Under the pieces are notes generated by a model. That model saw nothing but the letters and a program-made list of their open reading frames with translations, made no database searches and was not told where the DNA came from. 64,000 nt of DNA from Cercophora sp. LCS_1 (taxonomy: Eukaryota > Ascomycota > Sordariomycetes > Sordariales > Lasiosphaeriaceae): NCBI GenBank assembly GCA_036250225.1, contig JAPZLL010000008.1, positions 186,001-250,000 on the forward strand, written 5' to 3'. The translations under genes and the position numbers were made by a program. Position 1 is the first letter of the stretch. Every line of letters begins with the position of its first letter. Shown here one piece after another: positions 31,338 through 43,269 of the stretch.

Positions 31338-33725
31338 ATGAAGACGTTAGAATTTCGTCTGAGAAAGGTGCAAGCCAGCAGCGACATTGAAAAGCGCCTG
31401 CAGTTCTTCAAGAAACAACCGTCCCGGGTCTATGTCAACGAAGAAGCTCTGATCGAGCTAACTGGCGGCAAAGATGGCGGCAAGGCAATCATCATCGAGA
31501 GGTCGTCGGCCACAGATGCCACGCCGGTGCGTCGAGAAGCCAGTCTGTGGAAAGCGCCAGAAAAACTCGACAAATCGGTTGCCTTGATGTACGACGTATT
31601 TAGCGCTGCTTGCGGCTACAAGCTCGGCGAAAGTGTCAAGATCACGGCCCTCGGCGGAGCCTTGCCTGATGCAGACGAGGTTGTCTTTAAGGAGATCCCG
31701 AAAGAGGCCGCAGGGGATCGGGAGGCGCCTCCGGCCCTGGAACCAATACCATCCGACGAAATCCCAGCGTGGGAGGTTTTTCTTGCGGGGCGGCTGTCTC
31801 TGATCGAGCATGTCCATGCCGGCATGACGTTTAAAAACGTCTTTTTCAGAGGGCCTGAACGATCCTTCGTCGTTGCGTCAGTAAACGGGAACTCGTTTGG
31901 CAATTCCCGTTACGTGGATCGTAAGGCTACCATCAGGATCCAGCTCGAGGAGATTGAGGAGACTCCCACATCAGGGGTATTTGAGGTGACAGGGGTCCGT
32001 GGACTGGACGTCCAGGTCAGCCAGCTAAACGACCTGCTGAGATGCTTTACCATGGATGAAAAGCTCCGATGGAAGAACCCTCACCCAAACATTGTTATTC
32101 ACGGCGGACATGGGACTGGAAAGTCAATGCTCCTCAGCAAAATTGCAGCAACAGGCTGGGGGACCGTCTTCCGCATCCAGCCCAAAGACAAGCTGTCTGA
32201 GATCCAGGAGACGTTCCAAAAAGCAAAGCTTCAGCAACCAAGCATCATCTTGATAGACCAGTTTGAGCGACTCGTCGATAAGGAGCGCAACAACCGCAAC
32301 GCTGTCATCACGTCAATATGCGATGCTCTAGATGGCTTCGCAGCTGAGGCTGAGACAAAGGGAGTGGCTCCAAGTGTCGCCGTCATCGCCGCCTGCTTGG
32401 ACTACACGACCGAAATCCCGGAGGACCTCAAGGAGCCAGACCGTTTCGATGAGGAGATTTACTTACCGATACCCGATGCCGAGGGACGTAAAAAGATCTT
32501 GACCTCACTTGGCCTCGACATCTTCACTGAAGAAGAAGAGGATACCATTTGTCAACTTAGCGAGCGCACGCACGCCTACACAGGCAAGGATCTGAAGCGT
32601 CTGGTTCGAAAAGGCCGCCGACTCGGTGCCATTCGCGCCGATAAACTAGCCGCCAGCCTACCCAAGATCGACAGCGTCGACGGAGAGGCTAACAGCGGGA
32701 CACCCCAGATCCCAGCCGCAGAAACCGATGCCACCAACGCCGACGCCTTAACCACCACCCTCTCAACTCTAACCCTCACCCCTCCCGCGCCAACACCCAC
32801 GACCTCCCCCTCCGACTACCAAGCCGCCCTGAAACTCGTCCGCCCCTCCGCCATGCACGACATCAACCTCAAGCCCCCGCCCATCCGCTTCGCCGACATA
32901 GGCGGCCAAGAAGCCGTCAAAACCTCTCTCCGACGCGCCGTCCGTCTCTCCTCCGAATCCCCCCAAATCCTATCCCGCTACTTTGACCGTCCGCCAAAAG
33001 GCTTCCTCCTCTACGGACCCCCAGGCTGTTCCAAAACCATGGCCGCCCAAGCCATGGCCACCGAATCCGGTCTTAACTTCTTCGCCGTCAAAGGCGCCGA
33101 GCTCCTCAACATGTACGTAGGCGAATCCGAGCGCGCCGTGCGTCGCCTGTTTCAGCGCGCACGCGAAGTCGCTCCCTCCATGATTTTCTTTGATGAGATC
33201 GATTCCATCGCCGGCCAACGACATGGTTTTGGCTCGGATAAATCCACGACAAGCCATGGTGGTTTGAACGTCCTAACGACGCTGTTAAATGAGATGGATG
33301 GTTTTGAAGCGCTGCAGGGCGTGGTTGTCCTAGCGGCGACGAACAGACCGCAGGCACTAGACCCTGCGCTTTTGCGGCCAGGGCGGTTCGATGAGTTGAT
33401 TTATGTCTCGCCGCCGGATCGGGAGGCGAGAAAGGCGATTTTCATGGGTGTGGCGGCTAGGAAGAGGATGCATAAGGATGTGGATGTTGATATGCTGGCG
33501 CGGGAGACAGAGGGGTATAGCGGGGCGGAAATCAAGGGGATTTGTGCGGCGGCCGGTGTGGCGGCGTATGATCGGTATTTGATGCGCGGCGGGGATGAGG
33601 TTGATGATGATGGTGGGATACGGATGGAGGATTTGGAGAGGGCGGTGAGGAATCAAAAGAGGCAGATTACGGCTGAGATGATTCGGGGCTTCGAGGAGTG
33701 GGAGAGGCAGTTTAGACGGCATTAG
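31338..33725 (+). CDS. Afg2/Drg1-type AAA+ ATPase
   Basis: Type II AAA+ ATPase with two ATPase domains, 795 aa, close to the length of yeast Drg1, which releases Rlp24 and other factors from pre-60S ribosomes in the cytoplasm. A barrel-like N-domain (residues 1 to about 200) is followed by D1, with Walker A GGHGTGKS (K262) and Walker B ILIDQFERL (D307, Q308). D2 has Walker A GPPGCSKT (K566), Walker B MIFFDEIDSI (D619, E620) and arginine-finger block LLRPGRFDEL. The GCSKT variant in D2 is typical of Afg2/Drg1. In D1 the Walker B glutamate is glutamine and the usual sensor-1 block reads AACLDY, so D1 probably binds ATP without hydrolysing it efficiently. Single exon. It could be a paralogue rather than the one-to-one Drg1 orthologue. 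Confidence 0.85.
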   Translation: MKTLEFRLRKVQASSDIEKRLQFFKKQPSRVYVNEEALIELTGGKDGGKAIIIERSSATDATPVRREASLWKAPEKLDKSVALMYDVFSAACGYKLGESVKITALGGALPDADEVVFKEIPKEAAGDREAPPALEPIPSDEIPAWEVFLAGRLSLIEHVHAGMTFKNVFFRGPERSFVVASVNGNSFGNSRYVDRKATIRIQLEEIEETPTSGVFEVTGVRGLDVQVSQLNDLLRCFTMDEKLRWKNPHPNIVIHGGHGTGKSMLLSKIAATGWGTVFRIQPKDKLSEIQETFQKAKLQQPSIILIDQFERLVDKERNNRNAVITSICDALDGFAAEAETKGVAPSVAVIAACLDYTTEIPEDLKEPDRFDEEIYLPIPDAEGRKKILTSLGLDIFTEEEEDTICQLSERTHAYTGKDLKRLVRKGRRLGAIRADKLAASLPKIDSVDGEANSGTPQIPAAETDATNADALTTTLSTLTLTPPAPTPTTSPSDYQAALKLVRPSAMHDINLKPPPIRFADIGGQEAVKTSLRRAVRLSSESPQILSRYFDRPPKGFLLYGPPGCSKTMAAQAMATESGLNFFAVKGAELLNMYVGESERAVRRLFQRAREVAPSMIFFDEIDSIAGQRHGFGSDKSTTSHGGLNVLTTLLNEMDGFEALQGVVVLAATNRPQALDPALLRPGRFDELIYVSPPDREARKAIFMGVAARKRMHKDVDVDMLARETEGYSGAEIKGICAAAGVAAYDRYLMRGGDEVDDDGGIRMEDLERAVRNQKRQITAEMIRGFEEWERQFRRH

Positions 33726-35052
33726 GTAGTTGGTTGTGGAGATGTTTGGTACCGTTGATAAGTAAAGGAAAGTGGCATGCTGGAAAGCTGGAGGTGTCTC
33801 ACTGAAAAGGGGTAGGTACAAAATCCCAATGCATCACTCCACATTGGAACGCCCGAAATATGGACCATGGAAAGGATGTTGGACTCCGTTCACGCCATTG
33901 GAATTTACGATGTCCATCCGGGCCACTTGAAGTGGCATCAACAGATTCAGTATCGCAATCTCTTTTATCCCCAACTCGGTTGCCTCATTAGTTACCCCTG
34001 ACAATGAAAATAAAAGCCATGCTGCAAAAGTTAGAGTTTCTCTTTCCACCAAGGACGAACCCGAACAACATCACACGTCATAAAAACCCGCAACATCACG
34101 CACCAATAACCACACACAAACACATGCAACAACTCAAAAGCAGTTCAGATCCCATCTCATTGTCATTAAGATCCTTCATCACTCATTGCTGGTTGAACCC
34201 CCACCAAGACCAGAGCTCCACCCCACAGCCATCTTCACGCATCCGGCCAATTCCTGATCTAGACTCGCCCGCACCAGTGACGTCGGTAACGCTACTATCA
34301 GCTGCGGTTGGCAGAGGTCTGTCTCCTCCTCAGTTCAGTTCAATAGGTCTGTTGTACACGGGATGGCCACCACTACTACTCCGTACACGGGGCATGGACA
34401 CAAGACTTGCGTCCAGTCCAGTCCACACCACACCATTTCCCCCATCTCTTCGCACGTGTCCACCACCCCCTTTGACTCCTGCGAACGGTCACTTCCGCAA
34501 TTCCCCACGACCACCCCGGACCCGTGCCCTCGGCAAATGTTGCTTCCTCAACCGCCTCTTTCCAGATCCTCCTCCACCTGATTAAAATCATTGCCTGCTT
34601 GGACCGAAATCAAGATTTGGATATCCTTCCCAGCCTTCCCAGCATGAGCATAGCACGGGGAAGGGGAAAAAAAAGAAGAAAGTGGGCAAACATATGACCA
34701 AAAACAGGTCAGTCGGAAAACCCAAACAGAACCACCAACTTTCCGAGTCAGTCGGTCGAACCACCACCACCCCTCAAAACGCAAGACTGTTTGCAGAAAG
34801 AACAACAACGAAAACAACAAAATTTCAAGGCCCAGAAACACCCCCCAAAACGCCCCCAACCTCCACCCCGGTCGACCCCTTTCTAAAGTTCGCAATGTGG
34901 GGGTTTTTAGGGAATCACGAAGACCATCGCCGAGTTATCATTTCTTTAGTTTCGTTTCGCCGCAATGCTGTGCACCCGTTCCTTCGTTCGTCCATCCGCT
35001 CCGAGAAAATTCCAGTTTCGAAAATCAGCATCATGTGGTTTGTTGGCTTGCT
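33726..35052. other. intergenic between convergent genes
   Basis: 1.3 kb between the AAA+ ATPase stop and the PSY2 stop. Plus-strand open frames near 34004-34585 and 34682-35488 were judged to be shadows or low-complexity sequence. Purine- and pyrimidine-rich tracts are common here. Confidence 0.5.
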
Positions 35053-37970
35053 TCACTTTTCTTCCTCACCCGAAGCCTTGACCGCCGCATTCTTAATGTT
35101 TGATGAAATCGTAATCGCAAATTTCTTGGCCGGCACCAGCGGCGTTGTTCCGCTGCTGAAGCTCTTTTTTTTCCTCAACGCTGCCGCCGTGTGCGCGCTA
35201 TTGCTGGCTGAAGCATTGCTGTTCCTCCTCTTGTGGTGCACTAGCTTATCAAGTGCATCGTCGTCGTCCTCTTCCCTGCGCCGCTTCTCTGAAAGTCGCT
35301 CAGGCGGAGTCGCGGTTCCTGACGGTGGCGTGCTCGGGTTTGGCGACTTGTTCTCTTTGAATGCATCGTCTGGGGAGAGGGACGCTGCTGGTGTCATGAC
35401 CGCGTCACCGTTTTCCTCCGTCTCTTCATCTGAAGTATACTCGACAAGGGGTTTTGGCGTGGCGGTCCCGTTGGAGTTGGCACCCTGAGCTGGAGCGCCA
35501 CGAGCCGGGTTTTCATCTTCGTCATCGGACGTATTCCAGTAGTCTTCCTGGGCGGGGTCGATGGCAAGATGTTCCCCCATCAGACCACGCGAGGCGGGAT
35601 TCGTCGGTCGTCGCAGTTCGTCTTCGGATTCGATAAAGTAAGGATCCACTGTTGCGGTGAAGCCCTGCGTCTGGTCATAACGACTCAAAATCTCGCGGAA
35701 TGTATCCATGTATGCAAGAGCCATGATCTTCTCTCGATATGTCTCAACGAGATGTTTGATCAGGCTGCGGTGCTCCTCTTTGTTAATGAGGGCGAACAGC
35801 TCGAGGCAAGCAGATGAGAGAAGATTGTCTCGCGGCATCGTCCGCAGCAGAACGTCAAGCACGGGCCCGAGGATGGCTTTCTCGGCCAGATGCTTGGTGT
35901 AAAATTCATCTTGTAGCACTACAAGCTGGCGGAAGAAGCGGATGGCAACTATAAACACGTTAGAAAGCTGTCACATCTATCATCCGCAACACTCACCCAA
36001 TTGAAGATGCTTCTCCTTGCAAGAGAGGAGCTGGTTGAATCGCTGCGCCAGGTTGTGTTGCATGACGAAGAACTTGCTGCGGTTCGCATGTGAGCGGATG
36101 TAAAACGAGAGAATGTCGTTCAGGTAGCTAAAGACACCGTCGTTCAGAACGCTGAACTTGATCTCAACCCGTCTTTCAAGGTCGAGGAGCGGCTTGAACA
36201 GCCTCACAGCCGAATGGTCGTAAAAGTGGTTCAAGAACACTTCTTGTTGGGGGTCCACCTGCTGTTGGCCTCTCATCCTGGCCTGACCCATAAATTCAGA
36301 TCGAGCCTCTGGCGGCCCCGGAGGCGTCGCGTCGAGAAGAACCTTGAGGGCATCCGAGACTTGGGACCTGATGCCGAGATCAACCTCGACAAGAAGAAGA
36401 TCAATGAGGGTTTCTGTTAGCGGCGAGCTGTTGTCCTGGATCTGCCGGTAGATGGTGGCCCGTATCATCTGCGGATCATGGTCGATCATAGAAACCAAGA
36501 TATCCGTCGCTCCAACCCGTACTGCCACATCGAAATTCCGCAGTCCAAAGTTAATGACCCTGAGGAGGCCGTGGGAAAGAAAGTTGTTGTACAGTGTCAG
36601 CCGTGCAGGAGGCTGAAGGTTCTTTGCGATGGCGCAACATTGCTGGATGAACAAGACGGCCTCTTTCTTTCGCAGCTGCTCCTCGTTGGGGTCGGCGAAG
36701 ATGCCAAACAGGTCGTTGAGAAACAGTCCGTTCGATTGAAGATGCTGCACAATGTCCACCTGGTTGAAGAAAATGAGCGAGTTGAGGACCGAGAATGTGG
36801 GGTCGTCGAGAATACGCGCAAGCACAACGTCCTTTAGATACTGGAGCCGGTATGTCTGGTGGATCTTGCGGCGTATTTGGTCATCCTCAATCCTCACTAC
36901 CTCCTTATAGCGTCCCTGGCTGTTCAGCCACTGCCGGTGGTTGGCTTTGTGACTAGGGAAATCCGGGTCGTACTCCAACGCCCCCACAACGCCCAACACG
37001 CAGTCGTCGGACACGGCATGCTCGATGATGGCCGTGTCGTTGAGCAGAAGCACAATCTTCATAATGTTGCATAATCGGTGGAGATCCGACAAGCTCTCCA
37101 GGTCCTCGGCCATCTCCACCAAAGGAATTAGTTTGCTGATGTAGTCGTCGCTCATAATGGCCTTTGCAAGGCTATCCCGCCCATTTGCCGACGTGCTCAT
37201 GATGCGCATGTTGGATTCCAGCTCGGCCAGCAGCCCCAGTTCCGGAGCAGGAAGCTGCACCTGCGTCGGCATGTCCAGAGCCAGGTCGTCCGACAGCCCG
37301 TCATCTACCCAAGTTAGCCAACGCTACTTGCGCCTCCAATGCTGTCGGCTCGAGGATATTCGTACCAGGACCGCCGCCAATCCCCTGGAAGGTCTGTTGC
37401 ACAGTGTCGATAAATTTCCTGTGCGCGACGCATATCAGTACATGGTATCTCAGTGTTAAACGCCTGGTGACCCACCAGATCTGTGCGCAACCGTCAGCCT
37501 CCTGGAAGCTCAGGGCCATATCAACGCCATTTTCGGTCCAGACGATGAGCGTTTCTGTATCCAAATTAGATAACAAGCCTAGTGTTGCGATCCACTGGAC
37601 ATACCTTGTTGTTTCTGGAAGCCATCGTCTTTGACGATTTTGGTTTCGAGAAGCAGTCTCATAGGCTGGTCCTCGGACTCGACAACAACGCGGGGCTCCT
37701 TGACATCGTCAACCTGTGTGACCAGCAAGTCGTCTGTCAGCCAAAGACATCAAAAAAGGGCGAAAAACTCCGGCATATCGTCACGCGTGTAAATGCCAAA
37801 ATGAGCGAACAGGGGTGGGGGAAGGGGGCACGAGAGGGGACACAACGTACGGGCACGTAGGCGGCGGTACAGAAGCCGGTGCCTCGGTCAAACCAGTCAT
37901 TGTTACGGAGCTCGTAGACCTTGACCCGCCTCTTGTCGGTTGTCTGATGAGGCACTGGTTGTGCCATCAT
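35053..37970 (-). CDS. psy2: Protein phosphatase 4 regulatory subunit 3 (Psy2/SMEK)
   Basis: Regulatory subunit of PP4, which dephosphorylates targets of the DNA-damage checkpoint. Six exons: about 37847-37970, 37605-37733, 37476-37554, 37366-37418, 35997-37304 and 35053-35948, about 862 aa. The N-terminal PH/EVH1-like domain is clear (RVKVYELRNNDWFDRGTGFC, then MALSFQEADGCAQIW spanning exons 3-4). The long SMK-1/armadillo-like region follows (MSDDYISKLIPLVEMAEDLE, HLAEKAILGPVLDVLLRT). The tail is acidic and disordered with basic clusters such as EKRRREEDDDDALD. The intron 1 acceptor fixes phase 1, so the strong-looking GTACGT at 37850 would shift the frame. The donor assumed is GTTGTG at 37846 and needs checking. 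Two adjacent ATGs (37970, 37967) are possible starts. Confidence 0.92.
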
Positions 37971-40900
37971 CGACGATCACGGGCGCCCCCCTCGGGATGA
38001 CGCGAGCGCTCGCCGCTGGGAAAGTGCAGGAACGGGGCTGGAAGGCGCGTGCCGAAGAAAGGGTCGGTATCGCCCTGGGTGCGGTGGGTAAAAGCCGCCA
38101 CTTGGTTGGAGACTGTCGCGCGACAGCCTGGTGGGAATGAAACGCGCAGTTGTTCTGCGGTCGGTGACGCAGGTGGAGACCGCTCTTTGCTGATCGGTCG
38201 GGCAGCGCACAATCGCGTCGGTCGCGGTCGGACGGGTTGGCGCAACGAAAGGGAGTGCCGCCTGTTGCAAAAAGAAGAAGAAAAATCAAATCCGATGTCT
38301 CAACCGCTCAGGGAGCCATCAGGTTTCTGGAAGCGAACACCAGCGTTGCCGCAATTGCGAAGGAGCGGCGGCGACCGAGACACGCTGCGCGGACAAGACA
38401 GAAAAGCCCAAAAGCCTGTGCTTGCGCGCAAGCAGAGACAGTTGCGCACGGGGATGAGCGACGCGCAGCAGGGTCGGCGGGGTCGCGAGGCGATGGATTG
38501 GCGATGAAATCTCGAAGTTTAGGCCGTCAACGCTGCAGCGCAAGGTTGCGATGGCGAGAGGGTGGGCGGAGTGCGTGATCGTTTGGCCTTGGTTGATCCC
38601 GAAATAGCCTAGCGTTATCCCACTTTTCTGCCACCCCTGCGGCTGTCCAAGCGCCGGCTTTTCCCTGGCAGCCGCCTAAAATAAGCGCGTACTTCTCTCC
38701 TGCACTCCACGTTTTCTTCCATGTCTTGTTCTGCCCACAGCCAGCACGATGTGCCAGAGTAGTCACCAGAGATTCGGCCTGCCGAGCCTGTCAATCGCTG
38801 GGCCCCACGCGTGCACACAAGCCGCCTCCGTCCGATCCGTCGCTTCTTTCATCCCTTCGGCGCCGGTTCATCGGTAAACTACTGTACCGGGTGGGACGAA
38901 TGGAACGCCTAAAACCTCGGCTCCCCGCCACAGCCGCAACTTGTTACTTGGTTCCCGGGACTTGTGAACGGTTCATGTATAAGCCGAGAGTGACGTATAT
39001 CGCCTTTTATATTCTCAAGGTTCTATCATAGTGCCCGCACCCGCGCCATCTTTCCGTGTCGTTGACAGGGACCACAGTCAGTATGGACCGTGTGCTTTTT
39101 TCAAGTCTCTTCCTCTGATCTCAACACCCAACAAGTGTCGATCCATGATTATATGACGAATTAAAACCAGCACCCCCCAAACTATATGTGGCGATATCTA
39201 CTAGGTGTCTGACACAGAAAGGCCGCAGCGCTCGTTGGAGGCTAAAAATGCAGTGCACCCAATGAAACCCCTGTCTTTTACTGAATTTTGACTTGCTGCA
39301 AACTGCACTTCTTGGGGGCTGCTTTTGACCACAACCTTCCTCCGCTGCATGTCTTTCGTGCTGGGTCGCCATGTTGATTCGTTACCCGAAGCATGAGCAC
39401 TGAGCTAACCCGTTCTATTCAACGGAAGGCGTGACTATTGATCGGGCCCTCACCGGTCCTCTCTAGCTGTTTACTTTCAGTGTCGAGCTATTCTTTCATC
39501 GGCTTGACACAACAGCAATACGCAATGACAAGCCCGGAGCAGGTGTCAGGATACCGTAAGCCTGCAGTACCGTAGCCGGCTTTTTGTTTGTTCGTTGAGA
39601 GGCAGAATCGATCTACACGCTAGCAAACGCTGGCGTTGGGTGATGTTTGAAGAAGATAACACTGAGGCCAATAATGTTCCGTAGCTCCCGACGCCACCAG
39701 TCTCAGCGGACGGGAAGAAGACGGCCGGCGACCCGGGGCTGCAGGAGGCTGAAAGCCGGAAGAAGCCAGTGCAGGAACATGCATCTATTCTTCAGCCAAG
39801 GCGACCTGAGCCGTCACCCAACCTCAAGTCCGTGCTATGCGTGGTTTTATTTACCACTGACATTTCGCCGCGTTGGAAAGATGTCATCTCGTTATCCTCC
39901 AACGGATGCTCGGCCGCCTAAAAACAAGAGAATACGTCAGACTCGGGAACCGAGGGCGTCATGTCGATCCGTCCTGTCTCGCGGCACAAATCCAACTGCC
40001 GCCGTCCTGCAGTTCATATTGGCCAACTGCGCTCATTCTCGGCACACCCAATTCACCGGGTCCTCGGTACTTGACGTTTGTCATGCTATGTATGCGCCTC
40101 ACGGTATACATGACCATGGGCGCTGGCCTTTCGCGACATTGCATGTAACATCGTCATCGTCCTGTCCAACGGGCCGTTGAATCCAAAGCTGCCAGTTGTC
40201 GAGATTTCTGAAGTTGACGCTATCCACAATTGAACTCCACCAAAAGCCCACTGGCAGGGGAATCTGGCGCTCCCGGTAGGGCAGTTCCCAGCGATCGAAA
40301 CCGCAATTTACTGCGATGCAAACTAGCAGGGCGGAGAACATGCTGATTTGTCTGGATCAGGAAAAGCGACGACAAGTGGAATTCCTAGACCATCGACTAT
40401 TGAATGTCGACATGGTACCATCGGCTCTATGCTTTTATTTGATGTACGTATCCATGAGGCGTTCAGATAGGAATGTGTGAGCTCGACCGCAGGCGAGGAG
40501 TGGAGCATTTCTGCCATTGCAATGCCTGTTCCGAGTCGGGGTGAGATGTTGAAGGGGTTGGTCGCAGGGAGAGGAGATGAAGTCCAAGATTCCTCGCGTC
40601 ACTCCCGTGAGCGATATCGGGTCCGCAGTTGGATAAAGCACGCCGAAGTGACTTTGCAAAGTCATCCCGAATTGGGCATTGACCTTTTGACGGGACGTTA
40701 TCTTTGAGCCCTGGCCGGTGGCTGGCGGGGGGAAGGAGCCCCTGAACCCATGCAACGATCGTCGACGCCACGAACCATCTTGCAGAGAAGCTCCCACGTG
40801 TATCGGATCTTTCCGTCGAACCCAACAACAGCATCACAAACTCTGCTTCTTTTTTTCGTGGGGATCTTAGCATATTATCGAACCGCGCTGTCACTTGACA

Positions 40901-42021
40901 CACGCTCTCGTACCCGCCAATAGACCTCCGCGTTTGCGATTTCGCCCCGTGGTCTTGGATTCTCGTGGATCCGCGGAACAGCAGGTTTCTGCCCAGCATC
41001 GATAACAACCGAAAAAGACTGTGCGGCTGAAGCTTTCCCCATTTGGAAAGGGACTTCATATCAAGCATGCCAAGTCTTTGTTGGCCATCACGCCACGGCA
41101 CTGGTACGGGGTCCTCTGGCCTCGGCGCAATACGAGAAGCCCACCTCCCACGGTGTCTCGCACTGTGCACTCAAAATCCAGCCTTGGCCCGCCTGCCCTG
41201 TCTTTTTTCAACGATGGAGCCCAAGAGGCGTTCAGCCCAGCGACCCTTGTGTGACTGGGAAACCCACCGCGAGAATACCCTGGAAATAGCAACGCACTCC
41301 TGGGACTGCCGTCCACGACTGCTCGTCGGTTTGCCATGAACCCAGGAAATTGACAGCAGCCGCCAGCCTGTTGTTGCTTCCGCCCCCTCTCGAAGGAGTT
41401 CGTCCTAACCCGCCATTGATGCATGGATGTGGATGGTGCGGGCCCGGAAGCGTGAACCACGCCGAACCACAACCAACCTGGAAAGCGAACAAGGATGTGT
41501 CTATCTCGGTGGCCCGCATGGCTCCTGCATCGTCGCTAGCTTGTGTTCCATACGGACAAGCTGAGCGCTGCTGCTTCCGACTGGGGAGGAGACAGTCCGC
41601 TAAGTGTTGGCATTCCCTAGCTTCCTGTTATATGCGGTCCTTCCGATTCCTTGCGAAGAAGCAAATCCCATCCACTCTTTTATCTGCCATTCTTCTGTCT
41701 AGTTTCTGCCCGTGGGATCTTATGTTTCCCCCTCCTTTTGAGAAGCCGGCGTCGTCTACATCATCTACCACGGGTTGTCTTGTCATCAGTCCAACTACCT
41801 TGCACAACGGAGAACTGCATCTGGTACGTGACGCTTCACGATCACTCGACGCTACGAACCAAACCCACTTCGCAAGTTAGCCGGCCAGTGGTCAATTTGC
41901 GCAACGTTGCGCAAGTCGGCAAACTGCGTCTTGCATGCTGGTTGCTGTCATTCTCGGAAACCCAAACCTTTATAGCATTGTTGGGTCGGCGGCTAGCTAG
42001 CCAAGTTGCCGAGCAAAAACT
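37971..42021. other. long gene-free region
   Basis: About 4 kb between the divergent PSY2 and serine-rich genes. Open frames on both strands (for example near 39647-40180 and 40463-41170) lack motifs, convincing splice sites or coding-like composition. No tRNA, rRNA or transposon signature was recognised. It may hold a long 5' leader or a non-coding RNA, for which I have no direct sign. Confidence 0.45.
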
Positions 42022-43269
42022 ATGTCGGTCTTCTCTGTGCTGAGACGGGGTCGTCAGGCAGCAAAAGAGCATAATGCGAAGCAGGCTGAACAAAAAAGGA
42101 AAGAGGAGGAGAACAAGACCGCATACAAACACGTGCCTAAGCACGCAGCCATCGACTCTATCTCAAGCGGCCCTTCAGGATCCAGAGATGTCGACCGGTC
42201 ACGGATTCTCGAGCAAAATCGCCGGCGGAGCGCAATGATAGCGAGTGGTCTAGGAATGAGTGGATCAATGACCGCCCTCAGCCTCAGCAGTGGCCTGCCT
42301 CGAACTCACAGCTCGCTGTCACACGTCTCGTTCCCTGCAGCATACGCCAGCCCTGTCGTCCGGCTGCCGAGATCGCATAGCTACAGCGGAATGCCTCCGC
42401 CGACATGGGCTTCGCCGGGCAACGAGCTTCGATATAACAGCCTTGGCGCATCTTCACACTTGTTGAAAGGAAAGGGAATCGAAAGGGTCATATTCGACTC
42501 AGGTCGTCTCAGTCGCTCGTCGAGCCACGGATCTGGAAGTAAAGAGGATAGCTCCGCCGAGTCCTCCCAGGAGGACCTCGAGATGAAACCTGTCAAAGCA
42601 GCAAGCTCACCCCCACCTTCATCACACGCATCCCCTAGCAGAGACTCGAATTCTCCTCACAGGATGCATTCAAGTCATCCTCGCAGGCTTTCCGTTCCAC
42701 CACGACACCCCTATCTATCTCCGCGAGACGGGCTGAGCCGCAGCAGCAGTTCAATCTCCGGTGGAATCCCCCCGGTTCCGCGACTGCCACCATTAATGCA
42801 GCTCAGCTCCACCGCCAATTCTTCGTCGGCATCGTCTAGTACTTCGATCGCAAGCATGACGGTATCAGCGGCGCCCGTTCCCGATACAGTTCCAGAGGGA
42901 GGGTATGGCGATACTATGCAAGAAGATATCGAAGAGATTGCGGTGGCGGTGTCCAACACAATGGCTGCCCGACACAGCCGGCGGTCGTCGAAGATGGCTC
43001 GCTTTCCGCGATTGGAGACGATTGATTCGAACGTTTCCGAGTTTGAGGAAAGCATAACCGAGCTGGAGGCCAGCAAGAAAGAAAACGGGCGGTTGCAGGG
43101 AATCGCATCGACTCTTCCCACGGACTTTGACGATTCGAGCCTTCCGGCCCCTCAAGTCATATTGCCTGCGGAGAAATCGAACAAGCTCACGAAGGGCTCC
43201 GGGTCCAAGCCTGGAAAGAAGAATCGCTGGTCACTGAGAGGCGGGAGAAGTCAGGCAGTGGCGGTCTAG
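42022..43269 (+). CDS. serine-rich basic protein, 415 aa, unknown
   Basis: Single-exon frame from ATG 42022 (MSVFSVLRRGRQAAKEHN). The N-terminus is a basic helix rich in K, R, E and Q. A motif HVPKHAAIDSISSGP comes next, then RSRILEQNRRRSAMIA. The rest is serine- and proline-rich with many possible phosphorylation sites (SRSSSHGSGSKEDSSAESS) and ends in a basic tail. It looks like one of the disordered proteins widespread in filamentous ascomycetes, but I cannot give a function. No signal peptide, membrane segment or catalytic motif was seen. Confidence 0.8.
   Translation: MSVFSVLRRGRQAAKEHNAKQAEQKRKEEENKTAYKHVPKHAAIDSISSGPSGSRDVDRSRILEQNRRRSAMIASGLGMSGSMTALSLSSGLPRTHSSLSHVSFPAAYASPVVRLPRSHSYSGMPPPTWASPGNELRYNSLGASSHLLKGKGIERVIFDSGRLSRSSSHGSGSKEDSSAESSQEDLEMKPVKAASSPPPSSHASPSRDSNSPHRMHSSHPRRLSVPPRHPYLSPRDGLSRSSSSISGGIPPVPRLPPLMQLSSTANSSSASSSTSIASMTVSAAPVPDTVPEGGYGDTMQEDIEEIAVAVSNTMAARHSRRSSKMARFPRLETIDSNVSEFEESITELEASKKENGRLQGIASTLPTDFDDSSLPAPQVILPAEKSNKLTKGSGSKPGKKNRWSLRGGRSQAVAV

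Noticed and set aside
34682..35488. Plus-strand open frame of 268 codons overlapping the PSY2 3' end
   Set aside because: Its second half is antisense to PSY2 and its first half is low-complexity. No independent support.
40463..41170. Minus-strand open frame of 235 codons in the 4-kb gene-free region
   Set aside because: Composition is not protein-like and no motif is present. Overlapping plus-strand frames are equally long.
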